Positions 1 through 10,903 of a stretch of 52,544 nucleotides of DNA are shown here, in pieces. Both the position numbers and the translations under genes were made by a program. Position 1 is the first letter of the stretch. Each line of letters begins with the position of its first letter. The notes under the pieces are model-generated. The model did not search any database. It was not told the origin of the DNA and was given only the letters and a program-made list of their open reading frames with translations. This stretch comes from Microcoleus sp. FACHB-61 (lineage in GTDB: Bacteria > Cyanobacteriota > Cyanobacteriia > Cyanobacteriales > Microcoleaceae), in NCBI GenBank assembly GCA_014695295.1, contig JACJNY010000060.1, positions 1 through 52,544 of the forward strand, written 5' to 3'.

Positions 1-3000
1 TGCAAACTACCGTAAAGCGAATCGTCTCCCTCGTCGCCGACAATGGTGTCGGAACCGAGTTCGCCCCAAATCCGGTCGCTGTCCTTGCCGCCGTAAACAG
101 AGTCGTTACCTTTGCCGGCAAAAATGCTGTCGTTACCGCTGCCGCCGCCGATGATATCGCCGTTATCGTTGCCGAAAATTAAATCGCCTTCATCCGTGGC
201 AATTGTGCTGCCTTGCTGAGTGCCGTAGTCGCCGACTATGGTGTCAGAACCTTGATTGCCGTAGAGAGTATCCGAGTCAGTTTCGCCAAAAATGCGATCG
301 CCGGCTTTGCCTCCAAACACCAAATCCCGTCCGTTGCCACCTCGCAAGGTGTCGTCTTGTTCTTGGCCGTGAAGTAAGTCGTTGCCATCGCCTCCCAACA
401 GCAAATCGAAGCCGTCGGGGTCACTGTCTAGTGAGTTGAGTACGCCACCAAACAGAGAGTCGTCTCCGTTGTCGCCGGAAAGGGTGTCTGCACCTTTATC
501 ACCCCACATCAGGTCGTTGTCGATGCCACCAAAGGCGATGTCAGGGCCTTTGCCGGAGTAAACCGTGTCCGAACCTTGGTTGCCCGCAATGGCGTCGCCT
601 GAAGAACCGCCGAAAATCAGGTCGCCGTCGTTGTCGGTCAAGTCGATGTCGTTGCCGTTGTCGCCGACTATGGTGTCGGCACCGCGATCGCCGTACAATG
701 TGTCTCCATTGCGATCGCCAAAAATGCGATCGTCTTGTTTGCCGCCAAATACGGCATCGCTGTCTTTGCCGCTGTAAACGATGTCGTTGTCGGGGCCGGA
801 GGCGATGAAGTCTCGCTGTTGGTCGCCGTAAACGATATCGCTGCCTGCTTCACCTAAAACTGTGTCGTCGCCGCTTCTTGAGACAAACAGTTCGTTAGCT
901 TCGTTCCCTGTTAAATAATCGTTTCCCTCTGTCCCGATGCTGGTGTTTTGGATGTCGATGAGTTGGGCGGCGTTGGAGTCGAAGTTGAGTGTTTGCGAAG
1001 GCTGGGGGGGGGTAAATGTGATGAGAGGGGGTTGGGGCAAGGGGTCGCAACCGCAACTGGTATCTGGTTCGGCTACTGGGTTGAAGATAGGGGTTGGTTC
1101 TGGCGCTAATGTTGGTTCCGGCGCTAGTGTTGGTTCTGGGGTGGGCGCGGGTGTTGGTTCCGGTGCTGGTGTTGGTGTGGCAGTTGGTGTTGGTGTTGGT
1201 TCTGGTGTTGGTGTTGGTTCCGGCGCGGGTGTTGGTGTGGCAGTTGGTGTTGGTGTTGGTTCTGGTGTTGGTGTTGGTTCCGGCGCGGGTGTTGGTGTTG
1301 GTGCGGGCGCGGGTGTTGGTGTTGGCGCGGGCGCGGGTGTTGGTTCCGGTTCTGGGACGGGTATCGGTATCGGGGCGGGTGTTGGAGTTGGTTCTGGCGC
1401 GGGTGTTGGAGTTGGTTCCGGCGCGGGTGTTGGAGTTGGTTCCGGCGCGGGTGTTGGTATTGGTTCCGGCGCGGGCGTCGGTGTTGGTTCTGGGACGGGT
1501 GTCGGTGTGGGTATCGGGGCGGGTGTTGGCGTCGGTATCGGGGCGGGTGTTGGCGTCGGTATCGATGCCTTAAGGGGAATGAGAGACACAGTGGCGATTG
1601 CCGCACTGGTGGCGCCGAGGTTGTCTGTAGCGCTGTAGGTGAAGTTTGCCCCTGTGAAATTGCCGGACGCCTGGAAGAACAACTCGGTAATTTGCTCGGT
1701 TGTTAGGGTTTGACCAGCCGTGACCCGCACTCCCTGGCTCGGATTACCCAAGAACAGCGTGCCTTCATTGGCTGGTGGCAATGTGTTTACGGTAAAGGAA
1801 ACCACCGTCCCGTCTGGGTCGGTTCCTCCGAGTCCGGGGATGTTCACGGTTGTTTCCAGCAACAAAGCGACGCTGGAATTGTTGGCGACGGGTGGCTGGT
1901 AGCCCGGAGCTAATGCTAGCAGGGAGGCTGTAGCGGGGGCTGGACTAATGGCGCCGCGGCGGTCTGTGGCGCTGTAGGTAAAGTTGGTGGCTGCGAATTC
2001 GCTGGTTGCTTGGAAGAATAACTGGCTGATTTGAGTTGTGCTGAGTCTTTGGCCTGCCGTGATCCTGATTCCCTGGCTGGGATCGCCCAAGAACAGGACG
2101 CCTTGATTTGCCGCCGGCAGGGTGTTGATAGTCAAGAATTCGATCGAGTCGTCGGGGTCTTTGGCCGTCAGCCCTGTGAGGTTGAGGGTGCTGTTTGGCG
2201 CCAGTGTCTTGCTGATGTTTGTGGGTACCGGCGGGTAGTTGAACGCCAGCGACAGCAGAGAAACTGTGGCGGCTGGACTGCTGCCACCGAGATTGTCTTT
2301 GCTGCTGTAGGTAAAATTAGCTCCTGTGAAATTGCCGACCGACTGGAAGAATAACTGCGTCATTTGCTCGGCTGTCAGGGCTTGACCTGCCGTGACGGCG
2401 ACTCCCCCGGTTGCGGGGTCGCCCAAGAACAGGACGCCTTGATTTGCCGGCGGCAGGGTGCTGATGGTGAATGTAACCACTGTGCCGTCTGAGTCTCTGC
2501 CTCCGAGCCCGCTAATTTGGACAACGCTGTTGGGCGCTAGCGCAGCGTTGCCGCTGTAGGCTGATGGAAGCTTGTTGGGTGTTGGCTGCGCGCTAATAAT
2601 AGCGGTGGTGACAGTGGCTCTGGACTCGGAACCGTTGTTATTGCTGGGTTCGGGGTCAAAAGTGGTCGATCGGCTCTGGGAAGTGTTGCTAATGGTGCCC
2701 GTCGCTGGAACGACTACTGTGACTTCGCGGTTGATGTTGCTGCCGCTAGCCAAACTGGGAATTGTTGGGAAGGTGACAACCCCTGTCACTGGGTCGTAAG
2801 TGCCGTTATCGGAGGCGCTGACTCCCGTTAAACCGGGAATGATGCTGTCTGTAATCACTAGGTTTTCAGCAGCATTCGGCCCATTGTTGGCGGTAGTTAT
2901 AGTATAAGTCACGGAACTGCCAGCAGGAGCAGATGTGAGACCGCTTTTGGACGTAACCAGGTCGGCCACAGGATCGATCGAGGTGGTAACTAGACCCCCC

Positions 3001-6000
3001 GCCTGACCGGGCGCTGCGACTGTCGAGCCGTTGTTGTTCGTTAAGTCCGGGTCTGGAGTGTCCGATCGGCTCAATACAATATTGGTAATGCTCGTCAGGG
3101 TAGGCGGCGGTACAAACATCAGACTGCGGGTGACGCTGCTGCCGCTGGCTAAAGTCGCGATCGCTGGGAAATCGATCGCCCCTGTGGCAGGATTGTAGGT
3201 TCCGCCATCGGACGCGCTGACATTAGTTAAGCCGGGAATCAGGCTGTCGGTGATGACTACGTTGGTCGCGGGACTCGGCCCGTTGTTGGTAGTAGTGATT
3301 GTATAAAGGAGGGTGTCGCCCACCTTGATGCTGGCCGGAGCCGTTTTTTGGGTGACAATATCGGCCACAGCATCGATCGAGGTGGTGACGGTGGCGTTGG
3401 AGTTTGTACCGTTGTTGTTGGCCGGAGTGGAGTCGGGAGTGATGGAAATACTTCTGGCCGTGTTGCTGATGGAAGTTAGGGTGGGCGGTACTCTGAAGCC
3501 GATCGTCCGGGTGACTGTCTCCGCGTTGGCGATCGCCACGGGCGCGAAGGTGACAATGCCGGTCACTGGGTCGTAAACGCCACCGTTAGATGCCGTGACT
3601 CCGGTTAACCCGGGAACTATGCTGTCAGTGATGGTTACAGCTTCTGCAGGGCTCGGGCCTAAGTTGACCGTGGCGATTGTATAGCTGACCGAGCTACCGG
3701 GGGTAGCGCTCGTAGAGCCGGTTTTGGTGGTTGCAAGATCCGCGTTGGGCGCAATACTTGTCGTAACCGTAGAGTTAGTGAGAGTGCCGTCTTTGTTGGT
3801 TGTCGAGCCGTTGTTGTTAGTGGCGATCGGATCGAAAGTCGCGGCGCTGCTCCGGGCCGTGTTGCTGATGTCGGTACGGGTGGCTGGAGCGATGAAACTG
3901 ACGGTGCGGGTCGCAGTAGCCGCATTTGCCAGCACCGTCAGTGCTGGGAAGGTGACAATGCCGGAAACTGGGTCGTAAGTGCCGCCGTCCGATACGCTGA
4001 CTCCTGTTAAACCCGGAATAATGCTGTCAGTGATGGTCACGTCGGCAGCAGGGTCTGGCCCCCTGTTAGCCGTGGTTAGCGTGTAGGCAACGCTTGACCC
4101 GGCCGAGGTAGTCACAGGGCCACTTTTGGTAGTAACTAAATCCGCGACTGTATCGACAACTGTGGTAAAAACTACACCAGGCCCCTCGATTTGCCCTGGC
4201 GCGAGTACACCGCTGTTGTTGCTGAGGTCGGGGTCGAAAGTCGAGCTAGTGCTGAATGCAACGTTGGCAAAACTGCTACCGCTGGTTAAACCGGGCGGCA
4301 GATTAATTGTCAGGGTGTAAGTGACAGTCTCGCCAGCATTGAGAACGGGAATTAACGGCCAAGTGACAGCCTTCGTTTGGTTCACGTAAGTGCCGTTGTT
4401 GGAGGCACTGAGAACCGGCGCCAATCCGCCCGGAAGCAGCAGTTCAAAAGGTATTTCGTCTTGAATCAGGACGTTTGTAGCGGGCGCTGGCCCCCTGTTT
4501 ACAGTAGTAATCGTGTAGGTAATGCTGCCTTCGGACTTGACGAACTGCGGGCCGGTCTTGATAGTGGCAACCTCAGCGGCGATACTCGGAGGATTGATAG
4601 TTTCAACTACCACGTTTTGAAGTTCGTGAATGTTGTTAGCGCCTCCTGTGGAACTGCCAAAACCAAATTTGAAAAGTGGCGGTACTGCGCCGTTTTCGGT
4701 TGCCAAGTTGGGGATGTCGATCAATGTAGTTTCGTAGATGTCGTCGAAATTTTCATCGAAGGCAACGGTGAGGCGAGAGGGATTCACCGGATCGTTAGAT
4801 GGATTCAGCGTAATTTGAACCGCTCTTTTGGCTAAATTGCGATCGCTCGTGAACGTATTGCTGAAGTTAAAACTGCTGCCGGGTTCAGGGCCACTAAAGT
4901 CAATGCTCGTAGGAATGTTATCGATGCCGAAGGGAACGATCGCATTTGTTAAAAACTTATAACCTTCTGCTTGATTTCCTCTAACCGTTACTGAATCAGG
5001 TCTGAAAGAACCAATAGAGGAGCCGGGAATCGGAGGTGGCTCCGGGCCGGATCGCCCTTCTGTGGATGTTGAAAAATTGCCAAACTCGTCAAGCCCAATC
5101 CCTAAATAACCTCCCTCAATACCGGGTATATTCGTTCGTGGAGCGTAAGCCAGAGAACCGCCATAACCCCCAGTCCTGGTTGGGCTAACAGTGCCGTCAA
5201 TCAAGAAAAAACCCAGCCCGTCCCCTGGCTGAGGGCTAATAAATGGGCCCTGAGCATTAAATTGCTGGCTTGAACCGTAAGAATAAAAATCAAACTGGAC
5301 TCTGAGACCGTCTGTTGAAGGAATGGGGTTGTTGTAGATGACAAAGGCTTCCCGAAGGTTTACTGCTGGAGTTAATAGCAGAGCGCCCTCGCCCGGAGTC
5401 GAACCGCCCAAAGCCGGAAGTACGCCAGATACTGTGCCTCCGGTAATGCCGGGGATACGTTGATTGGCTGCTGGAACCCCGCTGGTGGGATTGAACAGTG
5501 CCCCGTTGTTTCCCCCGTAAATCCAAGGCCCCCTAACTGTGGAGTTTTTGAAAGTTTCGTTAACTAATGTGCCGAGGGCGTAAGGGTAGGCTTCGAGCAC
5601 TTCTTTTTCAATGGCGATACTCGCCTTTATTTCCCCTGTCGCAAATTTTAATTCCCAGTCGCCGCCGAGTGCCGCACTCCCCGTCAAGTTGTCGGAAGCT
5701 GCAATATCTGCACCGGCAATCAAGCTCAGTCGCCGCACGAAGGCTGCGCCGCTTTCCCCCGCTGCAACGCTGCACCCGAATAACAAGATATCTCCTCTCT
5801 CGCTGAGGGCTTTTCCCCACTGCTGCAACAAATGGGTGTAGGTTTCTAAGTTGTCGCTGCAGAGTTCGATCGATCCGAGTTGCACTCTGGCTTCTCGACC
5901 GTGAGAAACTATCTGAAGACTTTCTAAATCGCTGCAATTAGCCAGAATTCTAGTAATTTGTTCGACTCCATCCCGCGTCGAGTCCAGTAAAAATACCTCT

Positions 6001-6320
6001 GTATCGGCTGTTGCTCCTCTTACCAAGCTGTCGCAGTTCTCTACTCTGGCATCGACGAACAGTACATTTTTTACAGTCCGAGGGGGCAACCACGGGGGGT
6101 TTGCCCCTACAGTTGCTCGTAAAAATTCTCTGTGGGGATGCCCACTTCGCGCGCCGCCACCGAGTTTCTGGGACAGGAAACACTCGTCTGCTTTTACTTG
6201 TTTTATTTGTTTTTTCTGATGATTAGTAGCTGTTGTTCGGGACTTTTTGTCCGCAATCCTTGCGGTGGAGTCACATATTTTTGGGGTTAGAAAGATTGAT
6301 TTGTTGCAGATGCTTTGCAT
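1..6320 (-). CDS. Giant secreted RTX protein with DUF4347, lectin-like, DUF11 and Ig-like repeats (3' end beyond window)
   Basis: The frame whose codons begin at multiples of 3 stays open from ATG at 6318-6320 to the left edge, about 2106 codons, without its stop. In order: an unusual N-terminus (residues 1-75); DUF4347 (about 78-240, with [10 protein letters not shown] and [13 protein letters not shown]); a legume-lectin-like region (about 250-500, with [11 protein letters not shown] and [13 protein letters not shown]); five DUF11 repeats (about 575-1230, each with a TTKTG-like start, YTITTxNxGPxPA and a late NN); three Ig/cadherin-like repeats (about 1250-1580, with LFLGDP and QLFFQ); a Pro/Thr/Glu linker (about 1583-1747); and RTX nonapeptides GGxGxDxxx (about 1797 onward). 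DUF4347 with C-terminal RTX is typical of cyanobacterial surface or exported proteins that leave by type I secretion, so no N-terminal signal peptide is expected. The role is inferred to be adhesion or sheath. There is no clear ribosome site; a later TTG near 6090 is an alternative start. Confidence 0.85.
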   Translation of the reverse strand, partial: MQSICNKSIFLTPKICDSTARIADKKSRTTATNHQKKQIKQVKADECFLSQKLGGGARSGHPHREFLRATVGANPPWLPPRTVKNVLFVDARVENCDSLVRGATADTEVFLLDSTRDGVEQITRILANCSDLESLQIVSHGREARVQLGSIELCSDNLETYTHLLQQWGKALSERGDILLFGCSVAAGESGAAFVRRLSLIAGADIAASDNLTGSAALGGDWELKFATGEIKASIAIEKEVLEAYPYALGTLVNETFKNSTVRGPWIYGGNNGALFNPTSGVPAANQRIPGITGGTVSGVLPALGGSTPGEGALLLTPAVNLREAFVIYNNPIPSTDGLRVQFDFYSYGSSQQFNAQGPFISPQPGDGLGFFLIDGTVSPTRTGGYGGSLAYAPRTNIPGIEGGYLGIGLDEFGNFSTSTEGRSGPEPPPIPGSSIGSFRPDSVTVRGNQAEGYKFLTNAIVPFGIDNIPTSIDFSGPEPGSSFNFSNTFTSDRNLAKRAVQITLNPSNDPVNPSRLTVAFDENFDDIYETTLIDIPNLATENGAVPPLFKFGFGSSTGGANNIHELQNVVVETINPPSIAAEVATIKTGPQFVKSEGSITYTITTVNRGPAPATNVLIQDEIPFELLLPGGLAPVLSASNNGTYVNQTKAVTWPLIPVLNAGETVTYTLTINLPPGLTSGSSFANVAFSTSSTFDPDLSNNSGVLAPGQIEGPGVVFTTVVDTVADLVTTKSGPVTTSAGSSVAYTLTTANRGPDPAADVTITDSIIPGLTGVSVSDGGTYDPVSGIVTFPALTVLANAATATRTVSFIAPATRTDISNTARSSAATFDPIATNNNGSTTNKDGTLTNSTVTTSIAPNADLATTKTGSTSATPGSSVSYTIATVNLGPSPAEAVTITDSIVPGLTGVTASNGGVYDPVTGIVTFAPVAIANAETVTRTIGFRVPPTLTSISNTARSISITPDSTPANNNGTNSNATVTTSIDAVADIVTQKTAPASIKVGDTLLYTITTTNNGPSPATNVVITDSLIPGLTNVSASDGGTYNPATGAIDFPAIATLASGSSVTRSLMFVPPPTLTSITNIVLSRSDTPDPDLTNNNGSTVAAPGQAGGLVTTSIDPVADLVTSKSGLTSAPAGSSVTYTITTANNGPNAAENLVITDSIIPGLTGVSASDNGTYDPVTGVVTFPTIPSLASGSNINREVTVVVPATGTISNTSQSRSTTFDPEPSNNNGSESRATVTTAIISAQPTPNKLPSAYSGNAALAPNSVVQISGLGGRDSDGTVVTFTISTLPPANQGVLFLGDPATGGVAVTAGQALTAEQMTQLFFQSVGNFTGANFTYSSKDNLGGSSPAATVSLLSLAFNYPPVPTNISKTLAPNSTLNLTGLTAKDPDDSIEFLTINTLPAANQGVLFLGDPSQGIRITAGQRLSTTQISQLFFQATSEFAATNFTYSATDRRGAISPAPATASLLALAPGYQPPVANNSSVALLLETTVNIPGLGGTDPDGTVVSFTVNTLPPANEGTLFLGNPSQGVRVTAGQTLTTEQITELFFQASGNFTGANFTYSATDNLGATSAAIATVSLIPLKASIPTPTPAPIPTPTPAPIPTPTPVPEPTPTPAPEPIPTPAPEPTPTPAPEPTPTPAPEPTPTPAPIPIPVPEPEPTPAPAPTPTPAPAPTPTPAPEPTPTPEPTPTPTATPTPAPEPTPTPEPTPTPTATPTPAPEPTPAPTPEPTLAPEPTLAPEPTPIFNPVAEPDTSCGCDPLPQPPLITFTPPQPSQTLNFDSNAAQLIDIQNTSIGTEGNDYLTGNEANELFVSRSGDDTVLGEAGSDIVYGDQQRDFIASGPDNDIVYSGKDSDAVFGGKQDDRIFGDRNGDTLYGDRGADTIVGDNGNDIDLTDNDGDLIFGGSSGDAIAGNQGSDTVYSGKGPDIAFGGIDNDLMWGDKGADTLSGDNGDDSLFGGVLNSLDSDPDGFDLLLGGDGNDLLHGQEQDDTLRGGNGRDLVFGGKAGDRIFGETDSDTLYGNQGSDTIVGDYGTQQGSTIATDEGDLIFGNDNGDIIGGGSGNDSIFAGKGNDSVYGGKDSDRIWGELGSDTIVGDEGDDSLYGSL
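1080..1572 (-). repeat. Tandem-repeat DNA encoding the Pro-rich linker
   Basis: These bases encode alternating Pro-Thr-Pro-Ala-Pro-Glu units within the giant RTX protein. A 60-bp unit at about 1168-1227 is repeated perfectly at 1228-1287. A shorter unit of about 24 bp recurs roughly four times between 1375 and 1480. Length variation by slippage is likely. The opposite strand gives a long Gly/Val frame that is only a shadow of this repeat. Confidence 0.8.
6083..6107. repeat. Interspersed palindrome inside the 5' coding region
   Basis: GGGGCAA at 6083-6089 pairs with TTGCCCC at 6101-6107 around an 11-base loop. I recall this G-rich hairpin as a common intergenic repeat in Oscillatoriales. Here it is translated as [10 protein letters not shown] in the N-terminal extension of the RTX protein, just before DUF4347. 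It either became coding, or the true start lies downstream. Confidence 0.55.
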
Positions 6321-7621
6321 GGTCAAATTGTCTCGCGGATTGTAGATGATGTACCCAGTTCAAGATGATAATTATCACGTATTGAAAAGGTTGAATGGCA
6401 GACTAAGAGGCTCTGCTGCTTGACTTCGAGCCAGAGCAACAAGCGAATTTAACTCAGCACAAAGGAGTGCTATCTTAATATTTGATAGCATGGCAAATAT
6501 CGCCTGCAGAAGAGCTGAGGATTTGGAGTTTAAATCTCCATAATCTATCTATCGGGTGATATTTTGCCTTCGACTTTCTTTTCTGTTAGCGAGTGTATCT
6601 GTTACACGAAGATCTCTTACATGGCGCTGTAGATAATAACAGGAGTTCTCAAAAATTTAATTGATGAGGTTTTCTGTAGATCGTCTAATGCACTTTATTT
6701 GCAGAGAATTTTCACTATTTCTGGACGTATAAACAAACGGGTTTGATGGACGAAGAGGCTTCGTTGCAGCCCTCGCTCCCGGTAAAAAACTCGGTTTCTT
6801 TGGTTTTGGTGCGCAAACCCTGTTCACAATAGCAACTAGACATTAATTAGGGAGTTATAGCCGTGACATAATTATGCCGGCCGTGCCCGAAGTGTCATTC
6901 AACTGAGATCTTGTACCATTCTCAATTACCCTTCTATGGGCGGGCTCTCCTGCCCACCACACAAGAAAATGCAGTTTTTGTGGAACAGGCATCTTGCCTG
7001 TTCTTGAGAATGGTGCAACATATGAGATTCAATTGAAATCGGCATACCCTGTATCGACGAGGCGTCTTAAAAATTCATGACTTGCAGTCTGGAGATAGCA
7101 ATCTAGGCTTGGGACTGTTGCGCTGCGATCGCAAAAACAGATTAGTGCCGCCCACAACTAACTTCTCAAACTGTCAACTTAGAGTCTTCGAGCGGGTTTC
7201 TGTTTAAGGTAAATGCTCGGGACAATTGTTCGTGCAGAATTTTTCATGATGTTTGGAAGAAAGTGGCTTGGAGATTTGCCCATCAGCTACTTGGAATTTT
7301 TGTTGGCTAATTTTCTTAACTGCAAGAGTTACGCCCAGGAGACTAGAAACCCAATTTATTCCTAGATTTCTCGTCGCCCAACCAAGATTTATGGTCTAAA
7401 CCTGGTTTCCGATCGTAAGTCTTCAACTAGAAAAACAGCGCTCGCAATCCGCCAGTTATGGCAACTGTAACCAAGCAATAATGCTCGATTAAGTTTTAAT
7501 TGCTGAGTTTTGGCGTGGGTCGTCCAAAACAAGCTCCAACAAGAATCCTTACACGTAAGTATATATTAAATCATTGATTATTACATCCGTAAATAGGCAT
7601 AGATACAAGCACGAATACAAG
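6321..7621. other. 1.3-kb non-coding stretch with scattered palindromes
   Basis: I see no convincing gene here. Short palindromes are present: CCGCAA/TTGCGG lies just inside the RTX gene near 6252; GCTATC/GATAGC is at about 6470-6490; and GAACAGGC/GCCTGTTC is at about 6983-7003, next to a GGGCGGGC..GCCC hairpin at about 6940. These resemble interspersed repeats rather than terminators, since none is followed by a T-run. The promoter of the RTX gene must lie at the left end of this stretch, but I cannot place it. Confidence 0.5.
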
Positions 7622-7942
7622 CTATATCTTTTCACCGCGAACGTCAAGAGTTCTGGCTTGGTAGTACCGACAATCTTGACAGGGCCCAGAAGGATTGACA
7701 GCGCAGCGAATGTAATTAGAGCGGGCGTTATACTCGCAAGTGATATCGCCGATCGGATAACCGAGACCTTCTATGTAGGTGCGATCGGCAGTTGCTAGTT
7801 GAGTTCGCAGGGATCTATTGGCTACCGCAAGCCTGGCCGCTGCAATTCTGTCGCGGGCTTGGCTCTCGGCAGAGCGCATCACCCACAAAGACACCAGCGA
7901 CGGAGCTAAACCAATGAAAATAATCAGGAGAGCTATTAGCAC
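7622..7942 (-). CDS. Small membrane-anchored protein of unknown function
   Basis: This is a 106-residue protein from a GTG start at 7942 (reads GTG CTA ATA). Residues 1-22 form one hydrophobic helix (LIALLIIFIGLAPSLVSLWV), followed by an Arg/Ala-rich helical stretch (about 25-55) and a Cys-containing C-terminal part (ITCEYN, IRCAVN, CQDCRYYQ). The four cysteines after the helix suggest an exported, disulfide-bearing domain, but that is inference. I do not recognise the family. It stands alone, in the same direction as ppsA but 460 bases downstream of it. No good Shine-Dalgarno is visible; no ATG occurs in frame upstream. Confidence 0.55.
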   Translation of the reverse strand: MLIALLIIFIGLAPSLVSLWVMRSAESQARDRIAAARLAVANRSLRTQLATADRTYIEGLGYPIGDITCEYNARSNYIRCAVNPSGPCQDCRYYQARTLDVRGEKI

Positions 7943-8061
7943 CTTTTCAGAGCTTATGTGGAGAATATTTTTTTTAATTTAGACGATCGGCAAGAGAAAA
8001 TCATCCCCGAAAAGACGGTTCTAAATCACAAAAGTTCCGGGCCAAGTCTCAAACTATTAGG

Positions 8062-8087
8062 CCGTTAACCGTTAACCGTTAACCGTT
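8062..8087. repeat. Tandem heptamer repeat CCGTTAA
   Basis: Three complete CCGTTAA units (8062-8082) are followed by a partial fourth. This is a short tandemly repeated repetitive sequence of the heptamer class common in filamentous cyanobacteria. It is non-coding. Confidence 0.8.
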
Positions 8088-8219
8088 TGCTGGCGGGTGA
8101 GGAGGGCGATCGCTGTTGGCGCCACTTTCTTCGTAAAGCGCATCGCCAGGGCCCAACAAAGCCAGAAGCCCAGGTAGGGTGTGCTCTTATGTTGAGTCAA
8201 TTACCCGCAATAAAATAGG

Positions 8220-8279
8220 TTTGTAGTGACGAATGCAAGTCCTGAGAAAAATTAGAGGACTTGGATTCATCACTACAAA
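8220..8279. repeat. Long fold-back element, copy 1
   Basis: Bases 8220-8243 are the inverted complement of 8256-8279 with two mismatches in 24, around a 12-base loop. The core is TGCAAGTCCT..AGGACTTG, with outer arms TTTGTAGTGA/TCACTACAAA. A degraded relative lies at 19683-19746. The 7943-8401 gap is otherwise empty of genes. Confidence 0.75.
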
Positions 8280-8368
8280 CGCGATATCGGTTATTTTACA
8301 GGATTAGATATGAGAAACCGGGTCGAGTTCAAAAACAACCAAGCCAGAACATGGGGCAGCTATTGTTT

Positions 8369-8385
8369 GAGAAACTCGGTTTCTC
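8369..8385. repeat. GAGAAAC-TCG-GTTTCTC hairpin after ppsA
   Basis: This perfect 7-bp stem with a 3-base loop begins 17 bases beyond the ppsA stop. On the ppsA strand no T-run follows, so it is more likely an interspersed palindrome than a factor-independent terminator, although it may protect the mRNA end. A related GAGAAACC..GGGT motif lies at about 8312. Confidence 0.5.
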
Positions 8386-8401
8386 TCAGGAACCAAAAGG
8401 G

Positions 8402-10903
8402 TTAAACTTTAGCAACATCCGTCGCTAAATCCATCAACGAACCCGCACCTTCCACCTTAGCAACATCCAACAAAGTCTTCAAAACTGAATCTGGATTCAA
8501 ACTAATCGAATCAATTCCCAACTCAACCAAGAAACGAGCAAACTCAGGATAATCGCTGGGCGCTTGACCGCAAATCCCAATCTTGCGACCGTACTTCTTG
8601 GCCGCTTTAATGGCAATTTCTACCATTCGCTTGACAGCTTCATTCCGTTCGTCAAAGATGTGCGCGACTAAAGCAGAATCCCGATCTAATCCTAATGTTA
8701 GCTGGGTTAAATCGTTAGAGCCGATCGAGAATCCGTCAAAAACTTGCGCGAATTCGTCAGCAAATATCACATTGCTCGGCAATTCGCACATCACATACAC
8801 TTGCAAGCCGTTCTCGCCCTTGACTAAACCGTTTTTTGCCATCTCTGCCAACACTTTTCGCCCTTCATCCGGGGTGCGACAAAATGGAATCATCGGAATC
8901 ACATTTGTCAAGCCCATTTCGTCGCGAACTCGCTTTAATGCTTTGCATTCCAAAGCGTAAGCTTCGCGGTAATTTGGGTCGTAATAGCGAGACGCGCCGC
9001 GCCACCCGAGCATCGGGTTTTCTTCCTTGGGTTCAAACTGCCGCCCGCCCAAAAGATTAGCATATTCGTTGCTCTTGAAATCGCTCATCCGCACGATGAC
9101 TGGATTTGGATAAAATGCGGCCGCAATTGTGGCAATTCCGTGGGCTAATTTGTCGGTAAAGAAATCGGGTTTGTGTTGGTAAAGTGCTGTCAGTTCTGCA
9201 ATCTTGTCTTTGACTGATTCATCTGCTAATTCGTCAAAGTGAATCAGTGCCAGGGGGTGTGCTTTAATGTGATTAGCAATGATGAATTCCAGTCGCGCCA
9301 AGCCCACGCCGTTGCAAGGAATTGCCGATAAACCAAAAGCTTCTTCCGGGTTGCCCACATTCATTAAAATTTGAGTGCGAGTGTGGGGCAAATTGTCGAT
9401 CGCAGTTTCTTGGATTTCAAAAGGAACCAAACCGGCATAAACTTTGCCTTCGTCTCCTTCGGAACAAGAAACAGTGATTTCTTGATGGTTATTCAAGATT
9501 TGGGTGGCGTCGCCGGTGCCGACAATGGCGGGAATTCCCATTTCTCGGGCGATGATCGCGGCGTGACAAGTGCGGCCGCCGGAATTGGTGACGATCGCAC
9601 TTGCTTTTTTCATGATCGGTTCCCAATCCGGGTCTGTTTTGTTGGTGACAAGAACTTCTCCTGATTGAAATTCAGCGATTCTGTGAACGTCTAAAATTAC
9701 GCGGGCTTTTCCTTGTCCGATTGATTCGCCAACGGCGCGTCCTTTTGCCAAAATTGCACTGGAACCTTGCAATCTGTAGTTGCGCAAAACTGTAGCCGAC
9801 TTTTGAGATTGTACTGTTTCGGGTCGCGCTTGGACGATAAACAATTCGCCCGTATTGCCGTCTTTCGCCCACTCAATGTCCATCGGGGTATAAGTCCCGC
9901 GTACTTGAGAGTAGTGTTCTTCTATGACTACAGCCCACTGTGCTAGTTGCAGAATTTCATCATCTTTTATGGCAAATTTATTTTTTTCTGCTGCTATCAC
10001 CGATACGTTTTTGGTGTATTTAGAACCGCCGATATCGTACACCATTTTGAGGGTTTTGCTGCCGAGGCGTTTGTCTAAAATCGGGCGAAAACCTTGTTTT
10101 AATGTGGGTTTAAAGACGAAGTATTCGTCTGGGTTGACGGCGCCTTGGACGACGTTTTCGCCTAATCCGTAGGCGGCGGTTACTAATACGGCGTTTTTGA
10201 ATCCGGTTTCGGTGTCGATGCTGAACATGACGCCGGAGGATGCTAAGTCCGATCGCACCATTTTTTGCACGCCGACAGATAAGGCGACTTCAAAGTGGTC
10301 GAAACCTCGGAGTTGGCGGTAAGAAATTGCTCTGTCGGTGAATATGGAGGCGAAGCATTTGTGACAGCATTCGAGGACGCCGGCGCAAGCTTGGACGTTG
10401 AGGTAGGTTTCTTGCTGTCCCGCGAAACTGGCGTCTGGTAAGTCTTCGGCGGTGGCGGAGGAACGCACTGCTACGTCGGTAGTGTCGCCGTAGCGATCGC
10501 ACAATTTCTCGTAAGCATCCGCGATCGCCGCTTGCAGTTCTCGCGGAAACGGTGTATCCAGAATCAATGACCGCGCTTGCTTGCCTTTTTGTCGCAGGTT
10601 CTGCAGATCTTCTACGTCTAAATCGGCAAAAATTTCGCGCAATTTAGCTTCTAAACCCGCCGACTGGATGAAGTAGCGGTAAGCGTGTGCTGTAGTTGCA
10701 AATCCGTTGGGGACTCTGACTCCTTTGGCGGTTAACTGTTGAATCATTTCGCCCAAAGAAGCATTTTTCCCGCCTACTAATGGGATATCGGCGATGCCGA
10801 CTTCATCAAACCACAATACTAAGGCTTTTTCTTTGGGAATTAAAACTTGTTTTTCTGGAATTGCTAATTTTTCAAGCATGGCTTTTTTCCTCGTCAACTT
10901 CAT
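8402..10903 (-). CDS. ppsA: Phosphoenolpyruvate synthase
   Basis: Cytoplasmic enzyme that converts pyruvate, ATP and water to phosphoenolpyruvate, AMP and phosphate for gluconeogenesis. The protein is 833 residues, close to the usual length of about 800. The N-terminal ATP-grasp (PPDK_N) domain begins with VGGKNASLGEM. The swivelling phosphohistidine domain has GGRTCHAAIIAREMGIPA with catalytic His447. The C-terminal TIM-barrel contains the GSNDLTQLTLG and KIGICGQAPSD motifs, with the acid/base Cys778. ATG at 10879 (MLEKLAIPEK) has a GAGG 10 bases upstream and is an equally good or better start, giving 825 residues. The gene is transcribed alone. Its neighbours (small membrane protein, signalling kinases) do not share its function. 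Confidence 0.97.
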   Translation of the reverse strand: MKLTRKKAMLEKLAIPEKQVLIPKEKALVLWFDEVGIADIPLVGGKNASLGEMIQQLTAKGVRVPNGFATTAHAYRYFIQSAGLEAKLREIFADLDVEDLQNLRQKGKQARSLILDTPFPRELQAAIADAYEKLCDRYGDTTDVAVRSSATAEDLPDASFAGQQETYLNVQACAGVLECCHKCFASIFTDRAISYRQLRGFDHFEVALSVGVQKMVRSDLASSGVMFSIDTETGFKNAVLVTAAYGLGENVVQGAVNPDEYFVFKPTLKQGFRPILDKRLGSKTLKMVYDIGGSKYTKNVSVIAAEKNKFAIKDDEILQLAQWAVVIEEHYSQVRGTYTPMDIEWAKDGNTGELFIVQARPETVQSQKSATVLRNYRLQGSSAILAKGRAVGESIGQGKARVILDVHRIAEFQSGEVLVTNKTDPDWEPIMKKASAIVTNSGGRTCHAAIIAREMGIPAIVGTGDATQILNNHQEITVSCSEGDEGKVYAGLVPFEIQETAIDNLPHTRTQILMNVGNPEEAFGLSAIPCNGVGLARLEFIIANHIKAHPLALIHFDELADESVKDKIAELTALYQHKPDFFTDKLAHGIATIAAAFYPNPVIVRMSDFKSNEYANLLGGRQFEPKEENPMLGWRGASRYYDPNYREAYALECKALKRVRDEMGLTNVIPMIPFCRTPDEGRKVLAEMAKNGLVKGENGLQVYVMCELPSNVIFADEFAQVFDGFSIGSNDLTQLTLGLDRDSALVAHIFDERNEAVKRMVEIAIKAAKKYGRKIGICGQAPSDYPEFARFLVELGIDSISLNPDSVLKTLLDVAKVEGAGSLMDLATDVAKV

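Noticed and set aside
937..1638. Plus-strand 233-aa Gly/Val/Ser-rich frame
   Set aside because: It is the complement of the Pro-Thr-Glu linker of the giant minus-strand protein; the minus frame has flanking RTX and Ig-like domains.
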